A DNA stretch of 12,995 nt, taken from positions 1-12,995 of the forward strand of contig JALGTI010000142.1 of assembly GCA_029821455.1 (NCBI GenBank), in the 5' to 3' direction. The stretch's first letter is position 1, and the number at the start of each line of letters is the position of its first letter. The notes below the pieces were generated by a model that worked only from the letters and a program-made list of their open reading frames with translations, searched no databases and was not told the DNA's origin. This document shows positions 1 to 6,868 of the stretch, in pieces. The DNA is from Candidatus Zipacnadia bacterium. Lineage in GTDB: Bacteria > Armatimonadota > Zipacnadia > Zipacnadales > Zipacnadaceae. Both the position numbers and the translations under genes were made by a program.

Positions 1-255
1 CAGGCATACAAGGCGGCGGTGGTGGCATTTCGCAGTGACACCGGCCTGGATTCTCTAACCATCCGGGCTTTAGCCCTCGTCAAAAGCGCCGACGGCCAGG
101 AGCGCTCAATCGTCGCCTTCAGGGCCAATACCGACCGCGTAACGATGGAGTACTGGCTCAGGATTCACGGCGAGCCGGACCTTGAGGTGCTCTGGAACGA
201 CGTCTTTGCTGAGGCCTGGTGGAACCCCGGGGTAACACCGGAGACATTGCGATGA
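1..255 (+). CDS. 3' end of an unrecognised gene (5'-truncated by window edge)
   Basis: An open frame runs in from base 1 and ends at TGA 253-255, giving 84 residues of C-terminus. A GTG at 19 is an internal in-frame codon and need not be the start. The sequence is mixed alpha/beta in character with many Trp and acidic residues near the end (VLWNDVFAEAWWNPG). I see no catalytic motif and do not recognise a family. It converges on the ABC exporter ATPase gene with only a few bases between the stops. It may belong to the polysaccharide export locus, but that is inference from position only. Confidence 0.55.
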   Translation, partial: QAYKAAVVAFRSDTGLDSLTIRALALVKSADGQERSIVAFRANTDRVTMEYWLRIHGEPDLEVLWNDVFAEAWWNPGVTPETLR

Positions 256-261
256 GCCACT

Positions 262-993
262 TCAGCCCGCCGTATAACGCTGGATAATCTCCTCGGTCGG
301 CCCCTCAGCCACAATCCGTCCTTCGCCTAGCCAGACGACCGAGTCACAGATGCGGCGTATCTGCTCCATAATGTGGGAGACAAAGATGACGGCACAGCCT
401 CGCTGTCGCATCTCCCTTAGACGCCGGTAGCACTGTTCGTGAAACTCCTCATCACCCACGGCCAGTATCTCGTCCAGTAGTAGAACATCCGGATCCATAT
501 GCACGACTGTTGAGAACGCCAGGCGGGCGAACATCCCCGTTGAGTAAGTCCGCACCGCTGTATCTATGAACTCCTGGGCATCAGCGAATTCCAGTATCTG
601 CGGCAGCCTGGCAGTCACTTCCCGGCGCGACATTCCCAGCAATGAGCCGGTCAGCTGGATGTTTTCGAGCCCGGTCAGGTCCGGATGAAAGCCGGCACCA
701 GCCTCCAGCAGCGTGCACACCCGCTCCCGAACGCAGACCTCACCCCTCGTGGGCCGCAATACCCCGGACAATACGCCCAGAATAGTGCTTTTGCCTGACC
801 CGTTGGGTCCGATCATCCCAAGCGCCTGGCCGGGCAGCACCTGAAGCGAGATGCCCTTGACCGCCCAGACCTCCTCGCGCGGCGTGTGCCTGCGCAGTAT
901 CTTGCCCAGCACCGCGTCCTTGATCCTGCGGGGACGGCTGTGCAGCAATACATAACGCTTCCAGAGGTCCTCGACGTAAATAGCCGGCTCCAT
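262..993 (-). CDS. ABC exporter ATPase, Wzt/TagH type
   Basis: This is the nucleotide-binding subunit of an ABC-2 exporter that moves lipid-linked polysaccharide or teichoic acid across the inner membrane. In the 243-residue product I see Walker A GPNGSGKST (62-70), the signature YSTGM (150-154) that replaces LSGGQ in this subfamily, Walker B VLLLDE (170-175) followed by AVGDEEF, and the switch His in FVSH (207). It ends soon after the ATPase core, so it lacks the C-terminal carbohydrate-binding domain of long Wzt proteins. I chose the ATG at 993. It lies two bases after the permease stop and has a GGAG 11 bases upstream. The longest frame would start at a GTG at 1041, inside the permease gene; an ATG at 1020 is also possible. 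The transported polymer cannot be told from sequence. Confidence 0.9.
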   Translation of the reverse strand: MEPAIYVEDLWKRYVLLHSRPRRIKDAVLGKILRRHTPREEVWAVKGISLQVLPGQALGMIGPNGSGKSTILGVLSGVLRPTRGEVCVRERVCTLLEAGAGFHPDLTGLENIQLTGSLLGMSRREVTARLPQILEFADAQEFIDTAVRTYSTGMFARLAFSTVVHMDPDVLLLDEILAVGDEEFHEQCYRRLREMRQRGCAVIFVSHIMEQIRRICDSVVWLGEGRIVAEGPTEEIIQRYTAG

Positions 994-995
994 AT

Positions 996-1808
996 CTAGA
1001 CTATCTCCGGAAACTGCCATCTCTGCCGGGCGAAATACCACAACCCTACACCGAAGCAGAGGAGCGCGAAGATTGTGGTCGTGAGCAGGTGCTCTGGCAT
1101 CACCACTTGCTCTGGCCTCAGCAGCCCGGGCAGTGGCACCTCATGGCGCATCAGCACCCCCCTGAAGCCCTCACAGATGGTCGCCATCGGGTTAAACAGG
1201 TAGAGATAGCGCCACTGCTCGTTGTGCACCCAACTGGCCGGGTACATCACCGGCGTCAGGAAGTAGAACGCCTGCACCAGGTTAGTTATAATATATTCAG
1301 TATCCTGGTAAGCGGTATGCAGGGCCGCGAACAGCATCGCCAGGCCGCTGATCATCACAACCAGGATGGCGCTGAGCACTATCAGGAAAAAGAAGGTCTC
1401 ATGAAAAGCCACGGGCACGGCGACAAACACTGCAAAGAGGATCACCATTGAAAGCAGGAAATGTATCAGATTGCTGCCCACTGCCGCCAGCGGCAACATC
1501 TGCGAGGGCATCCAGATCCGCTTGACCATCTGGCGGTATTTGAGAATGATCGGGCATGCTCCCGTCACCGACGTCTGAAACAGTGCCCACGGCACCAAGG
1601 CGCATAAGAATTTGACCGAGTAATTCGGCTCAGTGTGCCCCCAGATGTACTTGACCACAACGGTCATTATTACGATCTGGTACAGCGGCGTAATCAGCGA
1701 CCACAGAAAGCCCAGGAACGAACGCCGGTAGCGCACCTTCAGCTCCCGCGCCGTCAGGTCGTACAGAAGCTGCCGATAGCTCCAGATTTCCTTGAGTGCT
1801 TCAAGCAT
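996..1808 (-). CDS. ABC-2 type exporter permease, Wzm/TagG type
   Basis: This is the membrane subunit partner of the ATPase encoded just downstream in the same operon. The N-terminal amphipathic stretch LTARELKVRYRRSFLGFLWS (19-37) is the classic hallmark of polysaccharide/teichoic-acid ABC-2 permeases. Hydrophobic segments lie at about 35-57, 68-86, 112-134, 137-163, 171-190 and 242-260, giving six spans as expected. The FLTPVMYP and YLYLFNPMATICEGFRGVL stretches are also typical. Length (270 aa) is normal. The ATG at 1808 is my choice; a GTG at 1826 would add six residues, and neither has a perfect ribosome binding site. The gene is divergent from comM, with about 170 bp between them in which I see no convincing promoter. 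Confidence 0.9.
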   Translation of the reverse strand: MLEALKEIWSYRQLLYDLTARELKVRYRRSFLGFLWSLITPLYQIVIMTVVVKYIWGHTEPNYSVKFLCALVPWALFQTSVTGACPIILKYRQMVKRIWMPSQMLPLAAVGSNLIHFLLSMVILFAVFVAVPVAFHETFFFLIVLSAILVVMISGLAMLFAALHTAYQDTEYIITNLVQAFYFLTPVMYPASWVHNEQWRYLYLFNPMATICEGFRGVLMRHEVPLPGLLRPEQVVMPEHLLTTTIFALLCFGVGLWYFARQRWQFPEIV

Positions 1809-1981
1809 AGGCTCTCGCTTCGGCACCAGTTAGCAGCGCGACGGCCATCTACAGTGATAACACCTGTATGCATCGCAGATATTCCCGCCCTCGGCCATTG
1901 ATACCTGCCGCAGGAGGGGCTTGGGCACCTCGTGTCGAATAGCAAATGAGTTAGTCCCCGTGCCACCAGGAGTGTGAGGGT

Positions 1982-3514
1982 ATGCTTGCCAGGGTCAACT
2001 CAGCCACAATTCTCGGGATTGACGCGCATCCGGTTCAGGTGGAGGTAGACATCTCCAGGGGCCGCAATATCTTCAACATCGTCGGCCTGCCAGACGTTGC
2101 AGTCAAGGAGAGCCGCGACCGCGTGCAGGCCGCCATCCGCAACAGCGGCTTCGAGTTCCCCCTCGAAACCATCACCGTCAACCTCGCTCCCGCCGACATC
2201 CGCAAGGAGGGCCCGACCTTTGACCTACCCATTGCGCTGGGTATCTTGATCGCTCACGGGCAGGTGCACATTGACGAGATGGACGATTGCGCCGTGGTCG
2301 GTGAACTGTCCCTGGATGGGAGTATCCGGCCCATCAGCGGCGCTTTGCCGATGGCCCTGGGGGCGCGCGAATGGGGCCTGCGCGCGCTGGTAGTGCCACC
2401 GGATAACGGCAAGGAAGCAGCGGTCGTCGCCGACTTTGAAATCTACACGGCCCCGACTCTGTATGACTGCGTCTGCCTCATCGAGCAGGGCTTTATGGAC
2501 GAGCCGGTTCAGGTTGACCTCGAGGAGCTGGCGCTCGAGGCGGCTCCGTATGCTGTGGACTTCGCGGATGTCAAGGGCCAGGCGCACGTCAAGCGTGCCC
2601 TGGAGGTGGCCACTGCCGGTGGTCACAATGTGCTCATGGTCGGCCCGCCCGGCGCTGGCAAGACAATGCTGGCGCGGCGGATCCCCACGATCCTGCCCCC
2701 GATGACGCTGGAGGAGGCCCTGGAGGTCACCAAGCTGTACAGCGTGGCCGGCCAGCTTCCCAAACGCCAGGCCCTGATGCGTCAGCGCCCGTTCCGGCAT
2801 CCTCATCACACCGTTAGCATCGCCGGCCTCACCGGCGGTGGCAGCATCCCCCGACCCGGCGAAATCAGCCTGGCCCACAACGGCATCCTGTTCCTCGACG
2901 AGCTGCCTGAGTTCAGCCACAGCACGCTCGAGGTGATGCGCCAGCCGCTGGAGGATGGCGATGTCACGATCGCCCGCGCCCAGACCTCGCTGACATTTCC
3001 CGCCAACTTCCAGCTCATCGCTGCGATGAATCCCTGCCCCTGCGGCTTCTACACCGACTCGCATCGCCAGTGCACCTGCAGCCCCAGTCAGATCTCACGC
3101 TATCGCAAGCGTGTCAGCGGGCCGCTGCTGGATCGCATTGATATGCACATCGAGGTGCCGCGCCTGCTGCCCGACGAGGTGCTGAGCAAGCAGCCTGGCG
3201 AGAAGTCAGCCACCATCCAGGCCCGCGTCATCAGCGCCAGAGAGAGGCAGACCTGTCGCTTTGAGGGCACGCCATACCATTCCAACACGCAGATGGGCAC
3301 CAAGGCACTGCGCCAGTTCTGCAAGCTCAGCGACGAGTGTGAAGGCCTGCTGCGAGCGGCGATTGACCAGTTCGCGCTCTCGGCACGCGCTTACGACCGC
3401 ATCATCAAGCTGGCCCGCACCATCGCCGACCTTGACGGCAGCGATGACATCGGCGTCCCTCACATCGCCGAAGCCGTGCAGTATCGGAGTCTGGACAGGA
3501 AGCTGTGGGGATAG
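1982..3514 (+). CDS. comM: ComM/YifB family Mg-chelatase-like AAA+ ATPase
   Basis: ComM homologues are AAA+ branch-migration helicases that help integrate DNA taken up by transformation; outside competent species the role is uncertain. The 510-residue product has the full architecture. An N-terminal ChlI-like domain (about 1-170) is followed by the AAA+ core, with Walker A GPPGAGKT (221-228), Walker B ILFLDE (302-307), the sensor stretch AAMNPCPCG (347-355), a Cys cluster continuing to CTC (364-366), and SGPLLDRIDMHIEVP (379-393) containing the arginine finger. The C-terminal Mg-chelatase domain follows to the end. The ATG start has GGAG/GAGGG upstream. Length is normal for the family and no key residue is missing. 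It is not next to dprA or other competence genes here. Confidence 0.95.
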   Translation: MLARVNSATILGIDAHPVQVEVDISRGRNIFNIVGLPDVAVKESRDRVQAAIRNSGFEFPLETITVNLAPADIRKEGPTFDLPIALGILIAHGQVHIDEMDDCAVVGELSLDGSIRPISGALPMALGAREWGLRALVVPPDNGKEAAVVADFEIYTAPTLYDCVCLIEQGFMDEPVQVDLEELALEAAPYAVDFADVKGQAHVKRALEVATAGGHNVLMVGPPGAGKTMLARRIPTILPPMTLEEALEVTKLYSVAGQLPKRQALMRQRPFRHPHHTVSIAGLTGGGSIPRPGEISLAHNGILFLDELPEFSHSTLEVMRQPLEDGDVTIARAQTSLTFPANFQLIAAMNPCPCGFYTDSHRQCTCSPSQISRYRKRVSGPLLDRIDMHIEVPRLLPDEVLSKQPGEKSATIQARVISARERQTCRFEGTPYHSNTQMGTKALRQFCKLSDECEGLLRAAIDQFALSARAYDRIIKLARTIADLDGSDDIGVPHIAEAVQYRSLDRKLWG

Positions 3515-3529
3515 CGCTGTATCACGCTT

Positions 3530-3544
3530 GTAGGAGCGGTCACC
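3530..3544 (+). repeat. GTAGGAG intergenic repeat, copy 1
   Basis: The sequence GTAGGAGCGGTCACC sits just after comM and recurs with two changes at 3647-3661 (GTAGGAGTGGCCACC). It is followed by GGCCT...AGGCC at 3547-3567, which could form a small hairpin. The stretch 3515-3725 has no credible gene. It is a mosaic of short palindromic elements, of a type often scattered through large environmental genomes. No run of T follows, so a classical terminator is not supported. Confidence 0.5.
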
Positions 3545-3617
3545 CCGGCCTGAGCTTGCCGAAGGCCAGACCGCGACTTGTCCGCCGTAGCTCGGAGAGC
3601 GGAGGCAGATACCGTTA

Positions 3618-3637
3618 GTAGCGCAGGCGTCCCGCCT
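3618..3637 (+). repeat. 20-bp palindromic intergenic repeat, copy 1 (forward)
   Basis: GTAGCGCAGGCGTCCCGCCT contains a hairpin, CAGGCG-TCC-CGCCTG at 3624-3638 (six perfect pairs, three-base loop). The exact reverse complement occurs twice downstream, at 4231-4250 and 4259-4278. The copies therefore flank the gene at 3726-4226 in inverted orientation. It resembles REP/small palindromic intergenic elements. Confidence 0.75.
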
Positions 3638-3646
3638 GTAGCCGTC

Positions 3647-3661
3647 GTAGGAGTGGCCACC
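3647..3661 (+). repeat. GTAGGAG intergenic repeat, copy 2
   Basis: This is the second copy of the element at 3530-3544 (13 of 15 bases identical). It is followed by a GC-rich palindrome, GGGCG-N5-CGCCC at 3672-3686. After that comes GTGGT (3692-3696), which can pair either with ACCAC at 3664-3668 or with ACCAC at 3699-3703. The two pairings exclude each other. The region lies in the leader of the gene starting at 3726. Confidence 0.45.
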
Positions 3662-3725
3662 AGACCACGACGGGCGGGGGGCGCCCGGGTTGTGGTGAAC
3701 CACATCACACTGGGAGGGATGGCAC

Positions 3726-4226
3726 ATGACAAACAGACAGTTTCGTATCCTGATGGTGCTGACGCTGGTGTCCGGTTTCTTAGGCGGCGCGGCGTCTAAC
3801 CTACTGCTCAGAGGGGCGCCGGCTGTGGCCCAGGCTGAAGGCACGGTGCACGAGGTAGTGAAGGCCAGGGAGTTTCAGCTTGTGGACAGCGACGGCAAGC
3901 TAAGGGCCGCGCTGACTGTGTCGCCTCTCGGTGACGCCACGTTCTCGCTCTACGATCCTGCTGGCAAGGGCCGGGCTGCGCTGGTTGTGTTCTCCGACGG
4001 TGGGGCCTCGCTCTCGCTCCACGGTCCTGCTGGCGAGGGCCGGGTTTGGCTGAAGATGTTCGACGGTCGCCCTCGCCTGACTATCCTAGACGCCGAGGGC
4101 AACGTGCGCACAGTTGTCGGCTGCACGGAGACGGTTGACAAGCACACCGGCGCGGAGATTGACTATCCAGAGTCCACAGTCACCATTTACAAGGCTGATG
4201 GCGATGTCCTCTGGCAGGCACCGTGA
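3726..4226 (+). CDS. Membrane-anchored or secreted protein with 23-residue beta repeats
   Basis: The function is unknown. The 166-residue product has a hydrophobic N-terminus (about 8-28), then SNLLLRGAPAVAQA, so it is either a signal anchor or a cleaved signal peptide; the rest would be outside the cytoplasm. Residues 50-132 are four tandem repeats of about 23 residues with the pattern (F/L)xLxDxxGxxRxxLxV. They start at about 50, 73, 96 and 118 and suggest a small all-beta stack. The C-terminus (IYKADGDVLWQAP) looks like a further degenerate unit. A GGGAGG lies 9 bases before the ATG. The gene is bracketed by inverted copies of a 20-bp intergenic repeat, which suggests that it may be a separately acquired unit. 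No enzymatic motif is visible. Confidence 0.75.
   Translation: MTNRQFRILMVLTLVSGFLGGAASNLLLRGAPAVAQAEGTVHEVVKAREFQLVDSDGKLRAALTVSPLGDATFSLYDPAGKGRAALVVFSDGGASLSLHGPAGEGRVWLKMFDGRPRLTILDAEGNVRTVVGCTETVDKHTGAEIDYPESTVTIYKADGDVLWQAP
3943..3975 (+). repeat. 33-bp internal DNA repeat (partner at 4012-4044)
   Basis: Bases 3943-3975 and 4012-4044 match at 30 of 33 positions with a period of 69 bp (23 codons). They encode the equivalent parts of repeats 2 and 3 of the protein (SLYDPAGKGR and SLHGPAGEGR). The high DNA identity, compared with the other units of the protein, points to a fairly recent unit duplication or conversion within the gene. Confidence 0.8.
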
Positions 4227-4230
4227 GAGC

Positions 4231-4250
4231 AGGCGGGACGCCTGCGCTAC
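4231..4250 (-). repeat. 20-bp palindromic intergenic repeat, copy 2 (inverted)
   Basis: AGGCGGGACGCCTGCGCTAC is the exact reverse complement of 3618-3637. It lies four bases after the stop codon of the repeat-protein gene and includes the CAGGCG-GGA-CGCCTG hairpin (4230-4244). Confidence 0.75.
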
Positions 4251-4258
4251 CACGACAT

Positions 4259-4278
4259 AGGCGGGACGCCTGCGCTAC
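4259..4278 (-). repeat. 20-bp palindromic intergenic repeat, copy 3 (inverted)
   Basis: This is identical to 4231-4250 and 28 bp downstream of it. The hairpin ends about a dozen bases before the AAGGAG ribosome binding site (4285-4290) of the creatininase-family gene, so it would sit in that gene's leader if transcribed from upstream. Confidence 0.75.
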
Positions 4279-4298
4279 TACGGCAAGGAGAGTGACCG

Positions 4299-5051
4299 AT
4301 GAGAACCGTCCGCTACAACTTGCTGCTCCCCCACGAAATCGTCGAGGCCCGTGAGCAGTGCCCCATCGCCTACATCGGCATCGGTGGCGTGGAATGGCAT
4401 GGCGAGCACCTGGCAGTCGGCAATGACACCATCAAGGCAGACCTGCTGGCTGTCAAGTGCGCCGAGCAGGGCGGCGGCCTGGTCTTCCCGCCCCTGTACT
4501 ATGGCGAGAACCGCGAGTCCCACCTGATGGAGGCCAATCACGACCCCGACGGCAAAATCGCCGCGAAGATGGGCCTGCCGAGAGAGCACTTCGCTCCGGG
4601 TTATATGTGGCGGACCAAGTATGAACAGGACCGCGCCTACATCGAGCTGCTGTATCACATCCTGCGCGAAATCGAGAGCCTGGGCTTCAAGGTCATTGTG
4701 ATGATTGCCGGGCACTATCCGCTGTTGCATCACGTCAAAGCAGCGGCCGAGTGGTTTATGCTCGACAGCCCGGTCAAGGTGCTTTCCGTTACCGGGTACG
4801 AACTGGTGCGCGACCAGATTCCCGACGCCGGTGACCACGCGGCCAAGTGGGAGACCTCACTGCTGATGGCCCTGTATCCAGAGGGGGTGGATATGAGCCG
4901 CCTGCCCGAGGACCTGGATGAGCCGCTCATTGGCGTGGGAGGGGTTGACCCGCGCGAAGAAGCCTCCCTGGAATATGGCCAGCGAGGCGTGGAGGCCGTG
5001 GTGGAGGCATTCGTTAGCCGGGCGCACGCGCTGCTGGATGAAGTGAGCTAA
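4299..5051 (+). CDS. Creatininase-family amidohydrolase
   Basis: This is a member of the creatininase/creatinine amidohydrolase superfamily, metal-dependent hydrolases that open cyclic amides or formamides in several pathways. The 250-residue product has the N-terminal metal motif GVEWHGEHLAVGNDT with E32, H34 and D43 in the standard spacing (family form G-x-E-Q-H-G-x-H-x-x-x-x-T-D). It also has the later ligand H139 in IAGHYPLLHH, and DHAAKWETSL (179-188) with E185. The usual NGHGGN motif is changed to AGHYPLLHH, which alters the substrate pocket, so true creatininase activity should not be assumed. AAGGAG lies 8 bases before the ATG. It is followed after 37 bp by the flavodoxin gene on the same strand. 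Substrate is unknown. Confidence 0.85.
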   Translation: MRTVRYNLLLPHEIVEAREQCPIAYIGIGGVEWHGEHLAVGNDTIKADLLAVKCAEQGGGLVFPPLYYGENRESHLMEANHDPDGKIAAKMGLPREHFAPGYMWRTKYEQDRAYIELLYHILREIESLGFKVIVMIAGHYPLLHHVKAAAEWFMLDSPVKVLSVTGYELVRDQIPDAGDHAAKWETSLLMALYPEGVDMSRLPEDLDEPLIGVGGVDPREEASLEYGQRGVEAVVEAFVSRAHALLDEVS

Positions 5052-5088
5052 GTCAGCGGCCAGTAACATTCATACGGAGGTGTAGACG

Positions 5089-5568
5089 ATGGCCAGAGTG
5101 TTGATAACGTACTATAGCCGCACAGGCAACACCGAGAAGATGGCTCACCTGGTGGCCGAAGGAGCCGAGGAAGTAGCGGACGCAGACGTTGCGACGCGCC
5201 CTGTTGCCGATGTCACGCCCGATGACCTGCTGGACTTCGACGCAATCGTGATGGGCTCGCCGGTTTACTATGGCACGATGGCAGCCGAGCTGAAGCAGCT
5301 CATTGATGAAAGCATATGCCATCACGGCAAGCTGGACGGCAAAGTGGGCGGAGGGTTTGCTTCCTCAGGTGGTGTTGGCGGCGGCAACGAGACCACCGTG
5401 CTAGATATCCTCAAGGCTCTATTGATCCACGGCATGATCATCAAGGGCGACCCCGGCGGGGATCATTACGGCCCTATAGCAGTGGGTGCTCCGGATGAGC
5501 GCTCGGCTGGGGAGTGCCGCAAACTGGGTCGCAGCGTCGCAGAGCTCGCGGTCAGATTGTTTGGATAG
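5089..5568 (+). CDS. Flavodoxin-fold protein (WrbA-like)
   Basis: This is a 159-residue single-domain flavodoxin. The FMN phosphate loop is SRTGNTE (10-16), and GSPVYYGTMAAELKQLID (from 57) and GGFASSGGVGGGNETTVLDIL supply the isoalloxazine-contacting loops. The last resembles the STGTQHGGQETT region of WrbA quinone reductases. It is shorter than WrbA (about 200 aa), so quinone reductase activity is only a possibility; an electron carrier role is equally likely. GGAGG lies eight bases before the ATG. Its last 17 bases overlap the 3' end of the convergent transglutaminase-like gene. A diverged copy of its last 21 or so codons is found as a relic at 7860-7927. Confidence 0.85.
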   Translation: MARVLITYYSRTGNTEKMAHLVAEGAEEVADADVATRPVADVTPDDLLDFDAIVMGSPVYYGTMAAELKQLIDESICHHGKLDGKVGGGFASSGGVGGGNETTVLDILKALLIHGMIIKGDPGGDHYGPIAVGAPDERSAGECRKLGRSVAELAVRLFG

Positions 5569-6661
5569 CTGGACAGATCGAATAGCGCGGGGAGCACCGG
5601 GCGGGCCCACGGCCTGGCCAGGACAGCACCAGACAACGTAAGTTGATACCCAGCCTCTGCGACAACACTGCCCGCCGCTCCGCATCTGGGACAACTGGCG
5701 CAAGACGGCGTCTGAACCACTCGCGCTTCGCCATCGGCTTCGCGTCAGACCTGTATCGGCAAATCCGCTTGATGTGCGCTGGATTGTCGGAGTAGAAGCA
5801 CAAGTGGCCCTCATGCGCCAGCAACGGCATCGCCAGCATGCCTCCAAGGTGCACCTTCATTTGCTCATCGCTGGTAAAGAGCGGCTCACTGCAAGAGCCG
5901 CGGGGGAATCCGCCCAGCATCCCGGCTGAGGTATCCACCAATCCAATACCTGGAGCAGTCAAGGGCGCGAAATCGAAATCCTGACCGCTGCGAATCAGCT
6001 CCGTCACCTCGCCCGCGTTAAGGTACTCACCATTCTTTACAAACATTTTGTGCGCATTCACGTCGGCAAGAACCCACTTGCGATATTGGGGCCAGTAAAA
6101 CTCAAACAAGACGTGGCCGTCGTTCCAAGTATCCCATTCGCCTTCCAGGCGGATGCAGGAGACCTGTCTAGTTTCCCAGCCCAGTCTGCCCAGCAGTGTG
6201 CGGACAAACTGGCTCACCGGCCCACACGTCAGGGACAGGGTTCCATTCTTTGCTTGAGCAAGCTGCCGTTTGAAGGGGAGACTATTGTGTCGGTGCCCGT
6301 GATACTGGATAGTAGCGATTGCCCCGAACAGGGTCAGGATATCCCGGCGATAAAGAATAACGCAGGTGTAGTGCTGGCGCTCATCAACCAACTCAGGGGG
6401 CTTGGCAGTGGTGGTATATTTGACCTTGCCCCAATCCCAAAACCGGTAGAGCCCCTCCTTGCGCAGATAGTAATACCGGTCCGCAAACTTAACCCACTGG
6501 GCGCGGCGGATTATCACAGGCAGGTGTTCCACCTTGCGGGCGCTGGCGTGCGAGGGCGGCTGTAACTTCCCCTGCAGTTGAGCAACTTCCGTCCGCTGGT
6601 GGAACTGTGCGACCACTTGGTGCTCCACCCTCGGCAACTTCTTTGCCTGCCTCCTGGTCAC
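5552..6661 (-). CDS. Transglutaminase-like (papain-fold) protein
   Basis: A stand-alone protein of 369 residues. The central part has the transglutaminase-like Cys-His-Asp arrangement: C146 in SLTCGPVSQFVRTLL, H183 in NDGHVLFEFYW and D200 in KWVLADVN. In bacteria this superfamily includes peptidases, amidases and crosslinking enzymes, so the reaction is open. No signal peptide or TM segment is evident and the N-terminus is basic. The start is GTG at 6661, supported by AAGGAGG (6669-6675) seven bases upstream. The 207 bp upstream of it holds no gene; a small hairpin (6747-6760) is the only structure I see. The C-terminal tail (about 340-369) is rich in Arg, Pro and Cys and ends inside the flavodoxin gene, so the original end may have been altered by rearrangement. 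Confidence 0.7.
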   Translation of the reverse strand: MTRRQAKKLPRVEHQVVAQFHQRTEVAQLQGKLQPPSHASARKVEHLPVIIRRAQWVKFADRYYYLRKEGLYRFWDWGKVKYTTTAKPPELVDERQHYTCVILYRRDILTLFGAIATIQYHGHRHNSLPFKRQLAQAKNGTLSLTCGPVSQFVRTLLGRLGWETRQVSCIRLEGEWDTWNDGHVLFEFYWPQYRKWVLADVNAHKMFVKNGEYLNAGEVTELIRSGQDFDFAPLTAPGIGLVDTSAGMLGGFPRGSCSEPLFTSDEQMKVHLGGMLAMPLLAHEGHLCFYSDNPAHIKRICRYRSDAKPMAKREWFRRRLAPVVPDAERRAVLSQRLGINLRCLVLSWPGRGPARCSPRYSICPAIQTI

Positions 6662-6868
6662 AACAAGACCTCCTTGGTCAAAGCTTCACTGCTCTGGCCA
6701 GTATCCACGTTCTCCCATACAGGTGGCGCTCACAGGCCATAAGCAGAGGTGTGACCACCTGGCGCTTAAGCGGTACCTCCGGGGATTGTGATCCTCAACA
6801 CCCGCACACGTCTTCCCGCTACGCAAGTCAAGGCTTACGAGAGCGGCCACCGCGCGCCCCTTGTTCCA

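Noticed and set aside
2225..3064. Long minus-strand frame of 279 codons inside comM
   Set aside because: It lies wholly opposite a well-supported comM and has shadow-like composition (Arg, Gly, Val, His rich) with no motif.
3624..3638. Hairpin repeats interpreted as a CRISPR array
   Set aside because: Only three copies, in mixed orientation, separated by a gene or by a few bases, with no regular spacers.
3206..3844. Minus-strand frame spanning the comM end and the intergenic repeats
   Set aside because: It overlaps comM and the repeat-protein gene, crosses palindromic repeats and has no recognisable domain.
4278..4838. Minus-strand frame opposite the creatininase-family gene
   Set aside because: It is the complement of a gene with clear metal-binding motifs and has no independent support.
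6050..6565. Plus-strand frame of 171 codons opposite the transglutaminase-like gene
   Set aside because: The minus strand has a strong ribosome binding site and a Cys-His-Asp pattern; this frame has neither.
6770..6782. T-box-like GGAGGTACCGC on the minus strand upstream of the transglutaminase-like gene
   Set aside because: It matches only part of the T-box motif, no specifier stem or terminator is evident, and the downstream gene is not an amino-acid-related one.
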